Shown piece after piece: positions 35,435-44,567 of a stretch of DNA of 64,000 nucleotides. Numbering within the stretch: the stretch's first letter is position 1; every line of letters starts with the position of its first letter. The position numbers were made by a program, and so were the translations under genes. The DNA is from a bacterium. GTDB lineage: Bacteria > Zhuqueibacterota > Zhuqueibacteria > Residuimicrobiales > Krinioviventaceae. Below the pieces are notes generated by a model. That model was not told where the DNA came from and made no database searches. It saw only the letters and a program-made list of their open reading frames with translations. Location of the stretch: assembly GCA_029561455.1 (NCBI GenBank), contig JAKQIY010000034.1, forward strand, positions 1 through 64,000, given 5' to 3'.

Positions 35435-35603
35435 TTACAATCGGGAGTTGTGTGATTTTTGCGGCACCTGTGTCAGTGTCTGTCCCCAGGATGCCATTGA
35501 ATTGTCGGAGAATAACCTGGAAATAACGGACAAGTGTACAGTATGTATGAATTGTGTATATATATGCCCCCTGCGCGCCCTGGAGGTGAAGAATGAAGGA
35601 TAG
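35421..35603 (+). CDS. 2[4Fe-4S] ferredoxin
   Basis: ATG 35421 overlaps the end of the UbiA gene by 14 bases and has AGGAAA upstream. The 60-residue protein has two cluster motifs: Cys11-x2-Cys14-x2-Cys17-x3-Cys21-Pro and Cys39-x2-Cys42-x2-Cys45-x3-Cys49-Pro. It overlaps the reductase gene downstream by 11 bases. The tight coupling suggests it feeds electrons to that reductase, as shown for the geranylgeranyl reductase and ferredoxin pair of Methanosarcina acetivorans. Confidence 0.93.
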   Translation: MKKINYNRELCDFCGTCVSVCPQDAIELSENNLEITDKCTVCMNCVYICPLRALEVKNEG

Positions 35604-36762
35604 ATATGATGTTATTGTAGTCGGCGGCGGGCCGTCCGGGTCGATGGCGGCTATGTTTGCTGCCCGGGCCGGTGTATCGGTGCTCATGCTGGAAAAAGAC
35701 CGGGAAATCGGTTTGCCGGTTCGCTGTGCGGAAGGTGTTGGCGATAAAGGCTTGCGCTCAGTCGTCGATATAAATCCCAACTGGATTGCACAAAAAATTA
35801 CCACTGTCAAGTTAATTTCCCCTGCCGGAATGGAAGTTGTTATCGGGACTGATGAAGTTGGTTATATTCTGAACCGGAAAATGTTCGATCCCGGCCTGGC
35901 GGAACTAGCTGCACAGGCAGGTTCGGAAATTATTACCAAAGCCTATGTTAATGGTTTGTTATTGGACAACAACAAGGTAACTGGCGTTCGGGTGAGGACT
36001 TTGGGCAGGGAATTCCAGGTTAAAGCCTCTATTGTCATCGGCGCCGACGGCGTCGAATCGCGGGTTGGCCGCTGGGCCGGTATAAAAACCTGGGAAAAAC
36101 TGAACGATATGGAAACCTGTGCCCAGGTTACTGCTCAAAATATTAATGTGCAGCAGGATGCTATTCATTTATATTTTTCAAATACCCGCGCCCCCAAAGG
36201 ATATTTATGGGTTTTTCCCAAAGGGAATGGTTTGGCCAATGTCGGCATCGGCATCTCCGGCGAGGCCTCGCGCCATAAAAGCCCGTTTGCTTATTTGTTT
36301 GAATTCCTGCAAACTAATTTCCCTCAAGCAGCCATCATTACAACGGTAGCCGGAGGCGTCCCCTGCGCCCGTGAACCGGAAAAGATCGTTGCCAATGGCT
36401 TGATGCTGGTTGGCGACGCTGCTCGTCAGGTCAATCCTGTTTCCGGCGGCGGTATTGTTACCGGCATGATCGCCGGAAAGATCGCCGGTCAGGTTGCCGG
36501 CCAGGCTATTATCGATGGCAAAACCGATGAGAAACGTCTGGCGGAATATGCCCGGCTTTGGCAAAAAGCCGAAGGCAAAAAGCATAAAGTGTTTTACAAA
36601 TTGAAAGAATTTGTGTATAATATGAGCGATAAGGATTTGGACGATACGGCTAAAATTGCATTACAAATCCCCCAGGATAAACGGACAATCCTTCAGCTTT
36701 TTAAAACCGCCCTGGTGCAAAAGCCGGCTTTAATATTGGAAGCGATCAAAGTCCTTACCTAG
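35593..36762 (+). CDS. Geranylgeranyl reductase family FAD-dependent oxidoreductase
   Basis: ATG 35593 has a near-perfect GGAGGTGA site. The 389-residue flavoprotein has a dinucleotide fold at the N-terminus (V-V-G-G-G-P-S-G, about 9-16), E-K-D-R-E-I-G, C-A-E-G-V, a second FAD block V-I-G-A-D-G-V-E-S and a third G-D-A-A-R-Q-V-N-P-x-S-G-G-G-I. This is the archaeal-type GGR/ChlP family that saturates isoprenoid double bonds. With the UbiA and ferredoxin genes it makes a plausible lipid or quinone saturation unit. Confidence 0.9.
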   Translation: MKDRYDVIVVGGGPSGSMAAMFAARAGVSVLMLEKDREIGLPVRCAEGVGDKGLRSVVDINPNWIAQKITTVKLISPAGMEVVIGTDEVGYILNRKMFDPGLAELAAQAGSEIITKAYVNGLLLDNNKVTGVRVRTLGREFQVKASIVIGADGVESRVGRWAGIKTWEKLNDMETCAQVTAQNINVQQDAIHLYFSNTRAPKGYLWVFPKGNGLANVGIGISGEASRHKSPFAYLFEFLQTNFPQAAIITTVAGGVPCAREPEKIVANGLMLVGDAARQVNPVSGGGIVTGMIAGKIAGQVAGQAIIDGKTDEKRLAEYARLWQKAEGKKHKVFYKLKEFVYNMSDKDLDDTAKIALQIPQDKRTILQLFKTALVQKPALILEAIKVLT

Positions 36763-36770
36763 AGGCTAGA

Positions 36771-37370
36771 ATGAAAACTGGCGTTGCAGAATTACTGAAA
36801 AAAGATCAACATTTATTTGGCTTGCCCAATATTATCACATTGTCCCGGCTGCTGTTTTTGCCGTTTATTATTTATTTTCTAACCCTGGGAAATACCACTG
36901 GCGATAAACTGGCAGTCCTGTTTATGTTCCTGTCCTGTGTTTCGGATTATATGGATGGCTATTTTGCCCGAAAACTGGATATGAAATCTTCATTCGGTTG
37001 TATGCTTGACCCGTTCATCGACAAGATCATGGTTGGCTCGGTCATGCTGGTGCTGGCTTGTCAAAAAGGCTTGCCAGCCTGGTTTGTGATAATTGTAATT
37101 CTCAGGGACTTGTTTATTCTGACGGCCAGTTTGTATGTTATTAAACGGAAAAGATATGTCGCTCAATCAAATATGCTGGGTAAATACACCACAGGTTCTT
37201 TTGCCATTGTCATTATTTTGTTTACTATCAATGTGCCGGTGGTGAAATATATTGCCATGTGGATTGCAATAATTCTGGCGCCGCTATCATTAATTAAATA
37301 TTTTATGTCGCATAAAGAAACGATCATTGTAAAGAAAAGTACCAGGGAAAAGTTAGATTCTGCCGAATAG
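36771..37370 (+). CDS. CDP-alcohol phosphatidyltransferase
   Basis: AGAGG precedes ATG 36771. The 199-residue membrane protein has the full family motif, starting at D62: D-G-x2-A-R-x8-G-x3-D-x3-D, and about five to six helices. The family (PgsA, Pss, archaetidyl transferases) swaps CMP for an alcohol head group. PgsA-type PGP synthase is the default reading, but its position directly after the reductase raises the option of a head-group enzyme for an isoprenoid lipid. It ends the cassette; ftsY follows after 45 bases. Confidence 0.88.
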   Translation: MKTGVAELLKKDQHLFGLPNIITLSRLLFLPFIIYFLTLGNTTGDKLAVLFMFLSCVSDYMDGYFARKLDMKSSFGCMLDPFIDKIMVGSVMLVLACQKGLPAWFVIIVILRDLFILTASLYVIKRKRYVAQSNMLGKYTTGSFAIVIILFTINVPVVKYIAMWIAIILAPLSLIKYFMSHKETIIVKKSTREKLDSAE

Positions 37371-37415
37371 GCAGCTACAGGTACAAAAGAATATTCTATA
37401 CGGCAGGTGTCTCGC

Positions 37416-38333
37416 GTGTTATCTATCACTGCAAAATTAAAAAACGGCCTGGCAAAAACCAAAGCCGGCTTGCTCGGTAACCTCAACCAGATCATCAGTA
37501 AAACCCGCAGGATCGATGAAAATACCCTGGCGGAACTGGAAGAAATGTTAATTTTAAGCGATCTTGGCGCTGATACGGCAGAGCAGATCATTGCGCAGTT
37601 ACGGGAAAAATGCAAGCTGGAAGCCATGCTGGAACCGGATGAGATCATCCGGGTTTTGAAGGAACTTTTGATAAAATTTTTATCAAGCAGTCCACAAGCC
37701 AGGACTGATTTTTCGCAATATAAACCATTCGTCATAAGCATAGTTGGTGTAAACGGCACCGGTAAAACGACCACCATCGGTAAACTGGCGCATAAATTTT
37801 CCGGCCAGGGTCACAAGGTAATGCTGGCCGCCGCCGATACCTTTCGGGCTGCGGCAATTGACCAGTTAGGAGAATGGGCGGCGCGCAGCGGCGTGGATAT
37901 GATCAAACCCCAGATCGGCGCCGACCCCGCGTCGGTTGCTTTTGACGCCGTCAATGCGGCTATTGCCCGCAATGTCGATATACTGCTGGTGGATACCGCC
38001 GGGCGTTTGCACACCAAAGTCAACCTGATGGCTGAACTGGAAAAGATCAACCGTGTACTTGGCCGGCAGCTTACCAATGCGCCGCACGAAACCTTGCTGG
38101 TTATGGACGCCACCACCGGGCAAAACGGTTTAACGCAGGCCAAACAGTTTGCCCGGGCTGTTAAAGTATCGGGCATCGTATTGACCAAACTGGACGGCAC
38201 CGCCAAAGGCGGCATTGTCTTTTCTATTTTTCGCGAGTTGGGTATACCGGTAAAATATATCGGGCTGGGTGAGAAACTGGATGACCTGGAAGAGTTTGAC
38301 GCCGGATTGTTTGTTGAGGCATTGTTACAGTGA
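37416..38333 (+). CDS. ftsY: Signal recognition particle receptor FtsY
   Basis: The SRP receptor GTPase, which docks ribosome-SRP complexes at the membrane. GTG 37416 has AGG upstream and is preferred over GTG 37407. Only the N and G domains are present (305 residues); the acidic A domain is missing, as in many bacteria. Motifs: G-V-N-G-T-G-K-T-T-T (G1), D-T-F-R-A-A-A-I-D-Q-L (I-box), D-T-A-G-R (G3), T-K-L-D-G-T (G4). The stop overlaps the rimO start. Confidence 0.95.
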   Translation: MLSITAKLKNGLAKTKAGLLGNLNQIISKTRRIDENTLAELEEMLILSDLGADTAEQIIAQLREKCKLEAMLEPDEIIRVLKELLIKFLSSSPQARTDFSQYKPFVISIVGVNGTGKTTTIGKLAHKFSGQGHKVMLAAADTFRAAAIDQLGEWAARSGVDMIKPQIGADPASVAFDAVNAAIARNVDILLVDTAGRLHTKVNLMAELEKINRVLGRQLTNAPHETLLVMDATTGQNGLTQAKQFARAVKVSGIVLTKLDGTAKGGIVFSIFRELGIPVKYIGLGEKLDDLEEFDAGLFVEALLQ

Positions 38334-39607
38334 AGATCGGTTATATCAGTCTGGGGTGTCCTAAAAATGAAATTGACCTCGAATATATTCTTGGCTGTTT
38401 TGATGATCGCTTTTCTATTGTGCATGACCCGGCTGAAGCCGATTGTATTATTATAAATACCTGTGCTTTCATAGAACCCGCCAGGCAGGAATCTATTGAG
38501 CAGATTTTATATGTTACGCAATATAAAAAAAATAATCCGGCCCTTAAAGTAATTGTCACCGGCTGTATGCCGCAGCGTTATAAAGATGCCCTGCAACGGG
38601 AAATCCCCGAGGTTGATAAATATTTTTGCAGTAACGATATTGCAGAAACCCGCCGGCACATAATGGATTATTTTCAGACGCGGCCTGTGCCACCGGCAAG
38701 AGGACGGATCACTGCGTCTCATTTCGCCTGTTTAAAGATTGCCGATGGCTGCGATAACCGTTGCAGCTATTGCGCTATTCCCCTTATTAAAGGGCCGTAT
38801 AAAAGCCGGCCTTTTTCAGAAATTCTGGATGAAGCTGAAGCGCTGACTGCGAATGGAGTGAAAGAACTGATCCTGGTCGCCCAGGATACCACCCGCTATG
38901 GCGCCGATTTCAATTATAAAAAAACTCTTGCCGATGTCCTGATCGCACTGAATGATATAAAAGGTCTGGAGTGGATACGCCTGATGTATACACACCCGGC
39001 GCACTGGAATGACCGGCTAATTGAAACGATGGCGGGCCTGGACAAGGTTGTGCGCTATATCGACCTGCCGATTCAGCATATTTCGGATACTATTCTGGAA
39101 AAAATGGGCCGCAAAGTAACCCGTAAACAGATAACCGCTCTTGTTGAAAAACTGCGTATGAATATCCCCGGCGTGGCGTTGCGGACAAGTATCATCACCG
39201 GCTTTCCCGGTGAGACCGTTAAGGAATTCCGTGAACTGCTGCAGTATCTGGCGGAGGTCCGATTTGAACGGCTCGGTGTTTTTACCTACTCGCATGAAGA
39301 AGATACACGGGCATTTTCCCTGGCCGATAATGTCTCGGCCAAAGTGAAAAAACAACGGCAGGAAAAAATTATGGATCAGCAGGCGGAAATTTCGGCAGCC
39401 AATAATGAAAAGCTGATCGGTCAAATTATGGATGTAATAATCGATGAAGAGTATCCAGATAATAACCTGTCTTTTGGCAGAACCCGTCAGGATGCTCCAG
39501 AGATTGATAATTCGGTAATCGTCAAACCCGCCGTCCCGGTTGGCGATATCCGTTCCGTAAAGATTATTGCCGCCAATGAATACGAGTTGTATGCCGATTT
39601 AATTTAA
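38330..39607 (+). CDS. rimO: Ribosomal protein S12 methylthiotransferase
   Basis: A radical-SAM enzyme that adds a methylthio group to Asp of ribosomal protein S12. GTG 38330 overlaps the ftsY stop by four bases. The N-terminal MTTase domain starts Y-I-S-L-G-C-P-K-N with cluster cysteines; the radical-SAM motif is C141-x3-C145-x2-C148 in G-C-D-N-R-C-S-Y-C; a TRAM-like domain ends the protein. The K-N-E-I-D and S-Y-C-A-I-P features favour RimO over MiaB. Confidence 0.93.
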   Translation: MKIGYISLGCPKNEIDLEYILGCFDDRFSIVHDPAEADCIIINTCAFIEPARQESIEQILYVTQYKKNNPALKVIVTGCMPQRYKDALQREIPEVDKYFCSNDIAETRRHIMDYFQTRPVPPARGRITASHFACLKIADGCDNRCSYCAIPLIKGPYKSRPFSEILDEAEALTANGVKELILVAQDTTRYGADFNYKKTLADVLIALNDIKGLEWIRLMYTHPAHWNDRLIETMAGLDKVVRYIDLPIQHISDTILEKMGRKVTRKQITALVEKLRMNIPGVALRTSIITGFPGETVKEFRELLQYLAEVRFERLGVFTYSHEEDTRAFSLADNVSAKVKKQRQEKIMDQQAEISAANNEKLIGQIMDVIIDEEYPDNNLSFGRTRQDAPEIDNSVIVKPAVPVGDIRSVKIIAANEYELYADLI

Positions 39608-39819
39608 GGTCTTGAATTGGTAGAAATTTTTATAATTCTGAATTTCCCTGAAACCGGGAATTGACAAGTTGCGTTAAAGGAATGATTATTGTTAAATATA
39701 ATGTTTTATTTATTAAATGAATATCGTAACTTGTTTTTGTAAAGAAATTCTGTTGTTATGTAAAAATACAATATGGGACTATCTTTACAGGCAATTTCTC
39801 AATTATAAAGGGCGAAAAG

Positions 39820-41109
39820 ATGCAAAAATTAACATTGTTAACCGTGTTTTTACTCTGTTGGGTTGTTGCCACTGGAACCCTGGCCCAGGTGGATATGAAC
39901 CAGAGCGGGGATAACAAAGGGCCTGAATTTCATATCGATGTTGCCAATATGGCTGTGCCGACCAATAATGAATTAAGCAGGTTATTTATTTATATCGAAG
40001 TAGTATATGACGAATTGCAATTCATTAAAATTCAGGATGGCTATGAAGCCAATTATGAAATAACCGCAGTGGTTTTTGATAAAGATAATTTCCAGGTAGA
40101 TGGTAAAATATGGCGTGAAACTGTTACGGTGAACAGTTATGATCAAACCAACGACAGGAATATATTTCACCAGACGCATACCAGGTTTGACCTGGAGTCG
40201 AAAAAGTATAAAATTGTAGTTTCCGTTTTGGATGTGGATACGGAAAAAAGCCGCGCCATCCGTTTTAACACCGAGTTGCGCGAGTTCCCGACAGCAAAAA
40301 CATCCATCAGCGATATCTTGTTCCTGCGCGAATATACCACCGATTCTCTTGGAATCAAGTCCATCAACCCGGTATTGACCAACAGTCATAAAGGGTTGAT
40401 AACACCGGCATTCGCCTACCTGGAAATTTACAATCCCACCGGTGAAACTGAAGCACAGATAGAGTATAAAATTAAGGGGATAAATACCAAGTTTGAAAAA
40501 AGCGGAACCGACACCACTGCCCTTGCCGGGCAACGTACTTTGTACGCTTTCAGGCTGCCGGTCGACAGCTTGCGCCATGATACCTATAACCTGAATATGA
40601 CCGTCAAAACCGGGAAAAAGAAAGTTTCCATCAGCAAGTCTTTATATATACGATTTCAGGGTATTCCGTTTACTGCGGATGATATTGAAACAGCAATCAA
40701 ACAGTGTATGTATATTGCCACGGTCGATGAGTGGAAACAGATGAAAAATGCTCCTGATGAAAAAAAACTGGAAGAGTTTAAAAAATTCTGGAAACGGCAC
40801 GATCCAACACCCGGAACCGAGGTGAATGAAGCTATGGACTCGCATTATAACCGGGTGGAATATGCCAACCAGCAATTCTCGGTGATGCAGCGTGAGGGCT
40901 GGCAAACCGACCGCGGTATGGTCTATATTGTACTTGGCCCACCGGATGATGTGGTACGCGATCCCTATCCCAGCGATTCCCGGCCCTGGCAGGTATGGAA
41001 TTACTATCGCATCAATCGCCAGTTCGAATTTCTCGATTTTACCGGTTTTGGCGATTACCGGTTTTATCAACCCTATTCCATGTACGAATTGCAGCTCTAT
41101 TTACGATAA
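39820..41109 (+). CDS. GWxTD domain protein
   Basis: A signal peptide (residues 1-23) leads into a beta-rich region of about 270 residues, a helical part, and a C-terminal GWxTD domain: G-W-Q-T-D-R-G-M-V-Y-I-V-L-G-P-P-D-D-V, then W-N-Y-Y and F-x-D-x-x-G-F-G-D-Y. GWxTD proteins occur mainly in FCB-group and Acidobacteria-like bacteria; their role is unknown, probably in the envelope. About 210 bases of noncoding sequence precede it and a strong terminator follows. Confidence 0.9.
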   Translation: MQKLTLLTVFLLCWVVATGTLAQVDMNQSGDNKGPEFHIDVANMAVPTNNELSRLFIYIEVVYDELQFIKIQDGYEANYEITAVVFDKDNFQVDGKIWRETVTVNSYDQTNDRNIFHQTHTRFDLESKKYKIVVSVLDVDTEKSRAIRFNTELREFPTAKTSISDILFLREYTTDSLGIKSINPVLTNSHKGLITPAFAYLEIYNPTGETEAQIEYKIKGINTKFEKSGTDTTALAGQRTLYAFRLPVDSLRHDTYNLNMTVKTGKKKVSISKSLYIRFQGIPFTADDIETAIKQCMYIATVDEWKQMKNAPDEKKLEEFKKFWKRHDPTPGTEVNEAMDSHYNRVEYANQQFSVMQREGWQTDRGMVYIVLGPPDDVVRDPYPSDSRPWQVWNYYRINRQFEFLDFTGFGDYRFYQPYSMYELQLYLR

Positions 41110-41124
41110 ATGAACCATTTCTGC

Positions 41125-41151
41125 AAGCCCGGCCTTTTGACCGGGCTTTTG
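41125..41151 (+). terminator. Rho-independent terminator of the GWxTD gene
   Basis: Perfect 8-bp stem AAGCCCGG / CCGGGCTT (41125-41132, 41141-41148) with an 8-base loop, running into a T-rich tail. Confidence 0.88.
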
Positions 41152-41186
41152 TATATTGTTAACCTCAACCGAATTATGGATCTATT

Positions 41187-42143
41187 GTGAAAATCGTCAT
41201 TCCAGCCCGCCTGAGCCAGGGTGATGTGATCGGGATAATTTCGCCGGCCGGCGCATTAACCGGCGAAAAACTGGTCAATTATCAAAAAGGTCTGGATTAT
41301 TTACAGGCGCGGGGATTTAAAGTTGTTGAAGGGGAAAATGTAAAAAACCAATTTGGATATCTCGCCGGGGAAGATGAATTGCGCCTTGCCGATTTAAACG
41401 CCATGCTTCGCAATGCCGAGATCAGGGCGATTTTTTGTAGCCGCGGCGGCTATGGCGCTCCACGTATTCTGGAAGGAATTGATTACCGCGCCGCCCGCAA
41501 ACACCCCAAAATTTTGCTCGGTTACAGCGATATTACCGCCCTGCAGTTGGCTTTATACCACCGCGCCGGACTGGTTTCTTTCTCCGGGCCAATGGTTGCT
41601 ATTGATATAAATGATAAAATTCCTTATTTTACGGAAAACCGGTTATGGAATATATTGTCCGGCAACCACGAGACTGTAATTAATTTTACGGATTTTGCCG
41701 CGCCGGTGAAAATATATCATCACGGCGTTGCTGTCGGCAGGCTACTGGGTGGGTGTTTATCCGTTATTAGCGGTATGCTCGGCGCACCTTATCTGCCGGA
41801 TTTTAAAAATGCCGTGCTTTTACTCGAAGACGTGGGCGAGGATTTGTATAAAATTGATCGTTACTTTTCACAACTCTACCACGCCGGAATATTGCAGCAG
41901 GTGCAGGGCGTGATTTTAGGCGATTTTGTTGATTGCCAAAACCGCAAGCCGGGCGATCCCGGTCCTGATTTCGATGACATTGTTTATTATTATACTCAAA
42001 AAACCGGCGTTCCGGTTGTCGGCAACATTCCTTATGGTCACGGCCAGGTTAAGCTGACCTTGCCAATCGGCAGCCGGGTGCGTCTGAATACTTTCAGGGG
42101 AGTACTTGAATTTTTGGAGCCGGTAGTGCATGAAAACAAGTGA
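41187..42143 (+). CDS. LD-carboxypeptidase, peptidase family S66
   Basis: The family cleaves the L,D bond of murein tetrapeptides (LdcA) or microcin adducts (MccF). GTG 41187 is the start. Landmarks: I-I-S-P-A-G-A near the N-terminus, C-S-R-G-G-Y-G-A, the nucleophile Ser114 in G-Y-S-D-I-T-A, and C-terminal G-H-G-Q-V-K-L-T-L-P-I-G. No signal peptide, so a cytoplasmic role in cell-wall recycling fits. The next gene, purN, overlaps by 14 bases. Confidence 0.9.
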   Translation: MKIVIPARLSQGDVIGIISPAGALTGEKLVNYQKGLDYLQARGFKVVEGENVKNQFGYLAGEDELRLADLNAMLRNAEIRAIFCSRGGYGAPRILEGIDYRAARKHPKILLGYSDITALQLALYHRAGLVSFSGPMVAIDINDKIPYFTENRLWNILSGNHETVINFTDFAAPVKIYHHGVAVGRLLGGCLSVISGMLGAPYLPDFKNAVLLLEDVGEDLYKIDRYFSQLYHAGILQQVQGVILGDFVDCQNRKPGDPGPDFDDIVYYYTQKTGVPVVGNIPYGHGQVKLTLPIGSRVRLNTFRGVLEFLEPVVHENK

Positions 42144-42771
42144 TGAACCTTTACGAGTTACAGTATTTGCTTCCGGCAGGGGGTCGAACCTGGAAGCAAT
42201 CCTGAAAAATATTAATGCAGGAAAAGTGAATGCCCGTATTGTTGCGGTGATCAGTAATAATTCTAAAGCCGGCGCGCTGGAACTGGCCGGGAAAAATAAT
42301 ATTCCGGCATACCATATATCGCAAAAACAATACACCGACGAACACTTGTTCAGCGATGCCTTGTTAAAAGTATTACAACAGCACAATACTCAATTGATCG
42401 CCCTGGCCGGGTATATGAAGAAAATTCCCCTGCCGGTCATACGCGCTTTCAAAGACCGCATTTTAAATATTCATCCGGCTTTGCTGCCTTCTTTTGGCGG
42501 TCATGGCCTGTATGGTCATTTTGTTCACGAAGCAGTATTGAACTATGGCTGCAAAATATCGGGCGCCACCGTTCATATTGTCGATGAGGACTATGATACC
42601 GGTCCACCGGTGTGCCAGCAATGTGTGCCGGTGCTGGAAAATGATACCCCGGATACCCTGGCAGCCCGGGTTTTGGCTGTGGAGCATGAAATCTTTTCAC
42701 AGGCCATTCAGTTGTTTGCCCAGGGCCGCGTTCAGGTAAAAGGGCGCAGGGTAATTATTGCGGATCGGTAA
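42130..42771 (+). CDS. purN: Phosphoribosylglycinamide formyltransferase
   Basis: It transfers a formyl group from 10-formyl-THF to GAR in purine synthesis. GGAG lies upstream inside the LD-carboxypeptidase gene. Motifs: F-A-S-G-R-G-S-N-L-E-A-I, I-S-N-N-S-K-A, L-A-G-Y-M-K, the catalytic N-I-H-P-A-L-L-P-S-F-G-G-H-G and D-E-D-Y-D-T-G-P. At 213 residues it has normal length. It shares a transcript with the S66 peptidase gene. Confidence 0.95.
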   Translation: MKTSDEPLRVTVFASGRGSNLEAILKNINAGKVNARIVAVISNNSKAGALELAGKNNIPAYHISQKQYTDEHLFSDALLKVLQQHNTQLIALAGYMKKIPLPVIRAFKDRILNIHPALLPSFGGHGLYGHFVHEAVLNYGCKISGATVHIVDEDYDTGPPVCQQCVPVLENDTPDTLAARVLAVEHEIFSQAIQLFAQGRVQVKGRRVIIADR

Positions 42772-42805
42772 AAACCATATCTGCAAGATAAGTGTTTGTG
42801 CGGTA

Positions 42806-42834
42806 TTGATTAACGCTTGAAAATTTAGTATATT
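42806..42834 (+). promoter_or_regulatory. Sigma70-type promoter upstream of purH
   Basis: TTGATT (42806-42811), a 17-base spacer and TATATT (42829-42834), about 115 bases before the GTG start of purH. No purine riboswitch is evident in the leader. Confidence 0.55.
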
Positions 42835-42948
42835 ACTTTTAAAACAGTATTTAATTTATAAGCTAATGTAAAAAAATAATGGCAGATAAATGTATTGAAA
42901 CTTTGTCTGACAAGTCTGATTAAAAAAACGACAACAAAAGGAATTCCT

Positions 42949-44514
42949 GTGGAAAACAGAATAATTGTCAAACGCGCATTGATCAGTGTTTATGAAAAAA
43001 ACGGACTGGCCGAATTTGCCAAAATTCTGGCCGGGTTAAATATTGAAATCCTTTCCACCGGCGGCACCGCCGCGTTTTTACAAGAACAGGGAATACCGGT
43101 AACCTCGGTTTCGGATGTTACCGGTTTTCCGGAAATCCTCGGCGGACGGGTTAAAACTCTGCATCCATTTATTCATGGCGGTATATTAGCCAAACGTTAC
43201 AAAAGCGAACAAATGCAGGAACTGCAAGATCATAATATCAAACCCATAGATATGGTTGTGGTTAACTTGTACCCGTTTGAAAAAACCGTCGCCAACCCGG
43301 ATGTAACTTTGGACGTAGCGCTGGAAAACATTGATATTGGCGGACCCTGTATGATCCGCGCAGCGGCAAAAAATTTCAAAGGTGTTGCCGTATTGACCGA
43401 CCCGACGCAATATGCACGGGTAGGAGAGGAACTGGCTGCTAATAACGGCTCCATATCCCAGGAATTGAGCAAAGCTCTCTCCGCCGCTGCTTTTACCCGC
43501 ACCATGCAGTACGACAGCGCTATTTCGGCATATATGAACGTCGGTATAGCAGTGGAAGAGATGCCCGCCACCCTATCGGTCAATTTACATAAAGTTCAGG
43601 ACTTACGCTATGGCGAAAATCCGCATCAACAAGCGGGTTTTTACGCTAACACTGCGCTGCCGGCTTTTGGCATAGTTGCCGCCAAACAATTACAGGGCAA
43701 GGAATTATCTTATAATAATATTCTCGATTTAAATGCCGCAGTTGGCCTGATTCACGAGTTTGTAAAGCCGGCGGTAGTAATTTTAAAACATAACAATCCC
43801 TGCGGCGCGGCGGTCGATAAAGATATTGCCTCAGCTTTTGAAAATGCTTTAAAAACCGACCCGGCTTCGGCTTACGGGGGCATTGTTGCCGCCAACGCGG
43901 AGATAGACGAACAAGCTGCGGAAAAAATGGGTAAATTATTTTTAGAAGTAGTTGTCGCCCCCGGTTTTTCGGAACAAGCGCGGCACATTTTTGCGGCCAA
44001 AAAGAATTTGCGCCTGATCGAATGGCCAAAGGATACGGCGTTGTTCAAAGGGTATGATATGAAAGCCGTCTCCGGTGGTTTTCTGTTGCAAAATTTTGAT
44101 ATTGGTTTCGATGATAGTCTGGATTATAAAGTAGTAACCAAACGCCAACCCACTGAAGCTGAACTAAAAGCCATGCAATTTGGCTGGCGGGTGTGTAAAT
44201 GGGTCAAGAGCAATGCGGTCATTTTTGTAAATGAGAAACAGACTTTGGGAATCGGCGCCGGGCAAATGTCGCGCGTGGATTCCTCACGTTTTGCCGTGCA
44301 AAAGGCAGCCAATGCCGGTTTAAGTTTGCAGGGTTCGGTGGTTATTTCCGATGCTTATTTCCCGTTCCGTGACGGCGTCGACGCCGCCGCGGCTGCCGGC
44401 GCTACTGCCATTATCCAACCCGGCGGTTCTATCCGTGATGAAGAAGTCATCCTGGCCGCCAATGAGCGTGAAATGGCTATGGTTATGACCGGTATCCGGC
44501 ATTTCCGGCATTAA
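42949..44514 (+). CDS. purH: Bifunctional AICAR transformylase / IMP cyclohydrolase
   Basis: It performs the last two steps to IMP. GTG 42949 has AAAGGAA upstream; an open frame reaches 42895 but the extra residues are atypical. The product has 521 residues. The N-terminal cyclohydrolase shows R-A-L-I-S-V-Y-E-K-x-G, S-T-G-G-T-A and G-R-V-K-T-L-H-P; the transformylase shows [18 protein letters not shown] and the terminal [11 protein letters not shown]. Confidence 0.95.
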   Translation: MENRIIVKRALISVYEKNGLAEFAKILAGLNIEILSTGGTAAFLQEQGIPVTSVSDVTGFPEILGGRVKTLHPFIHGGILAKRYKSEQMQELQDHNIKPIDMVVVNLYPFEKTVANPDVTLDVALENIDIGGPCMIRAAAKNFKGVAVLTDPTQYARVGEELAANNGSISQELSKALSAAAFTRTMQYDSAISAYMNVGIAVEEMPATLSVNLHKVQDLRYGENPHQQAGFYANTALPAFGIVAAKQLQGKELSYNNILDLNAAVGLIHEFVKPAVVILKHNNPCGAAVDKDIASAFENALKTDPASAYGGIVAANAEIDEQAAEKMGKLFLEVVVAPGFSEQARHIFAAKKNLRLIEWPKDTALFKGYDMKAVSGGFLLQNFDIGFDDSLDYKVVTKRQPTEAELKAMQFGWRVCKWVKSNAVIFVNEKQTLGIGAGQMSRVDSSRFAVQKAANAGLSLQGSVVISDAYFPFRDGVDAAAAAGATAIIQPGGSIRDEEVILAANEREMAMVMTGIRHFRH

Positions 44515-44567
44515 TAAGGTTAATTTGCCAACAGTCGGGTTAATATATAACTGAAAAAGAAAAGCTT

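Noticed and set aside
39661-39702. TTGACA and TATAAT upstream of the GWxTD gene as a promoter
   Set aside because: The spacing is 30 bases, too long for a sigma70 pair.
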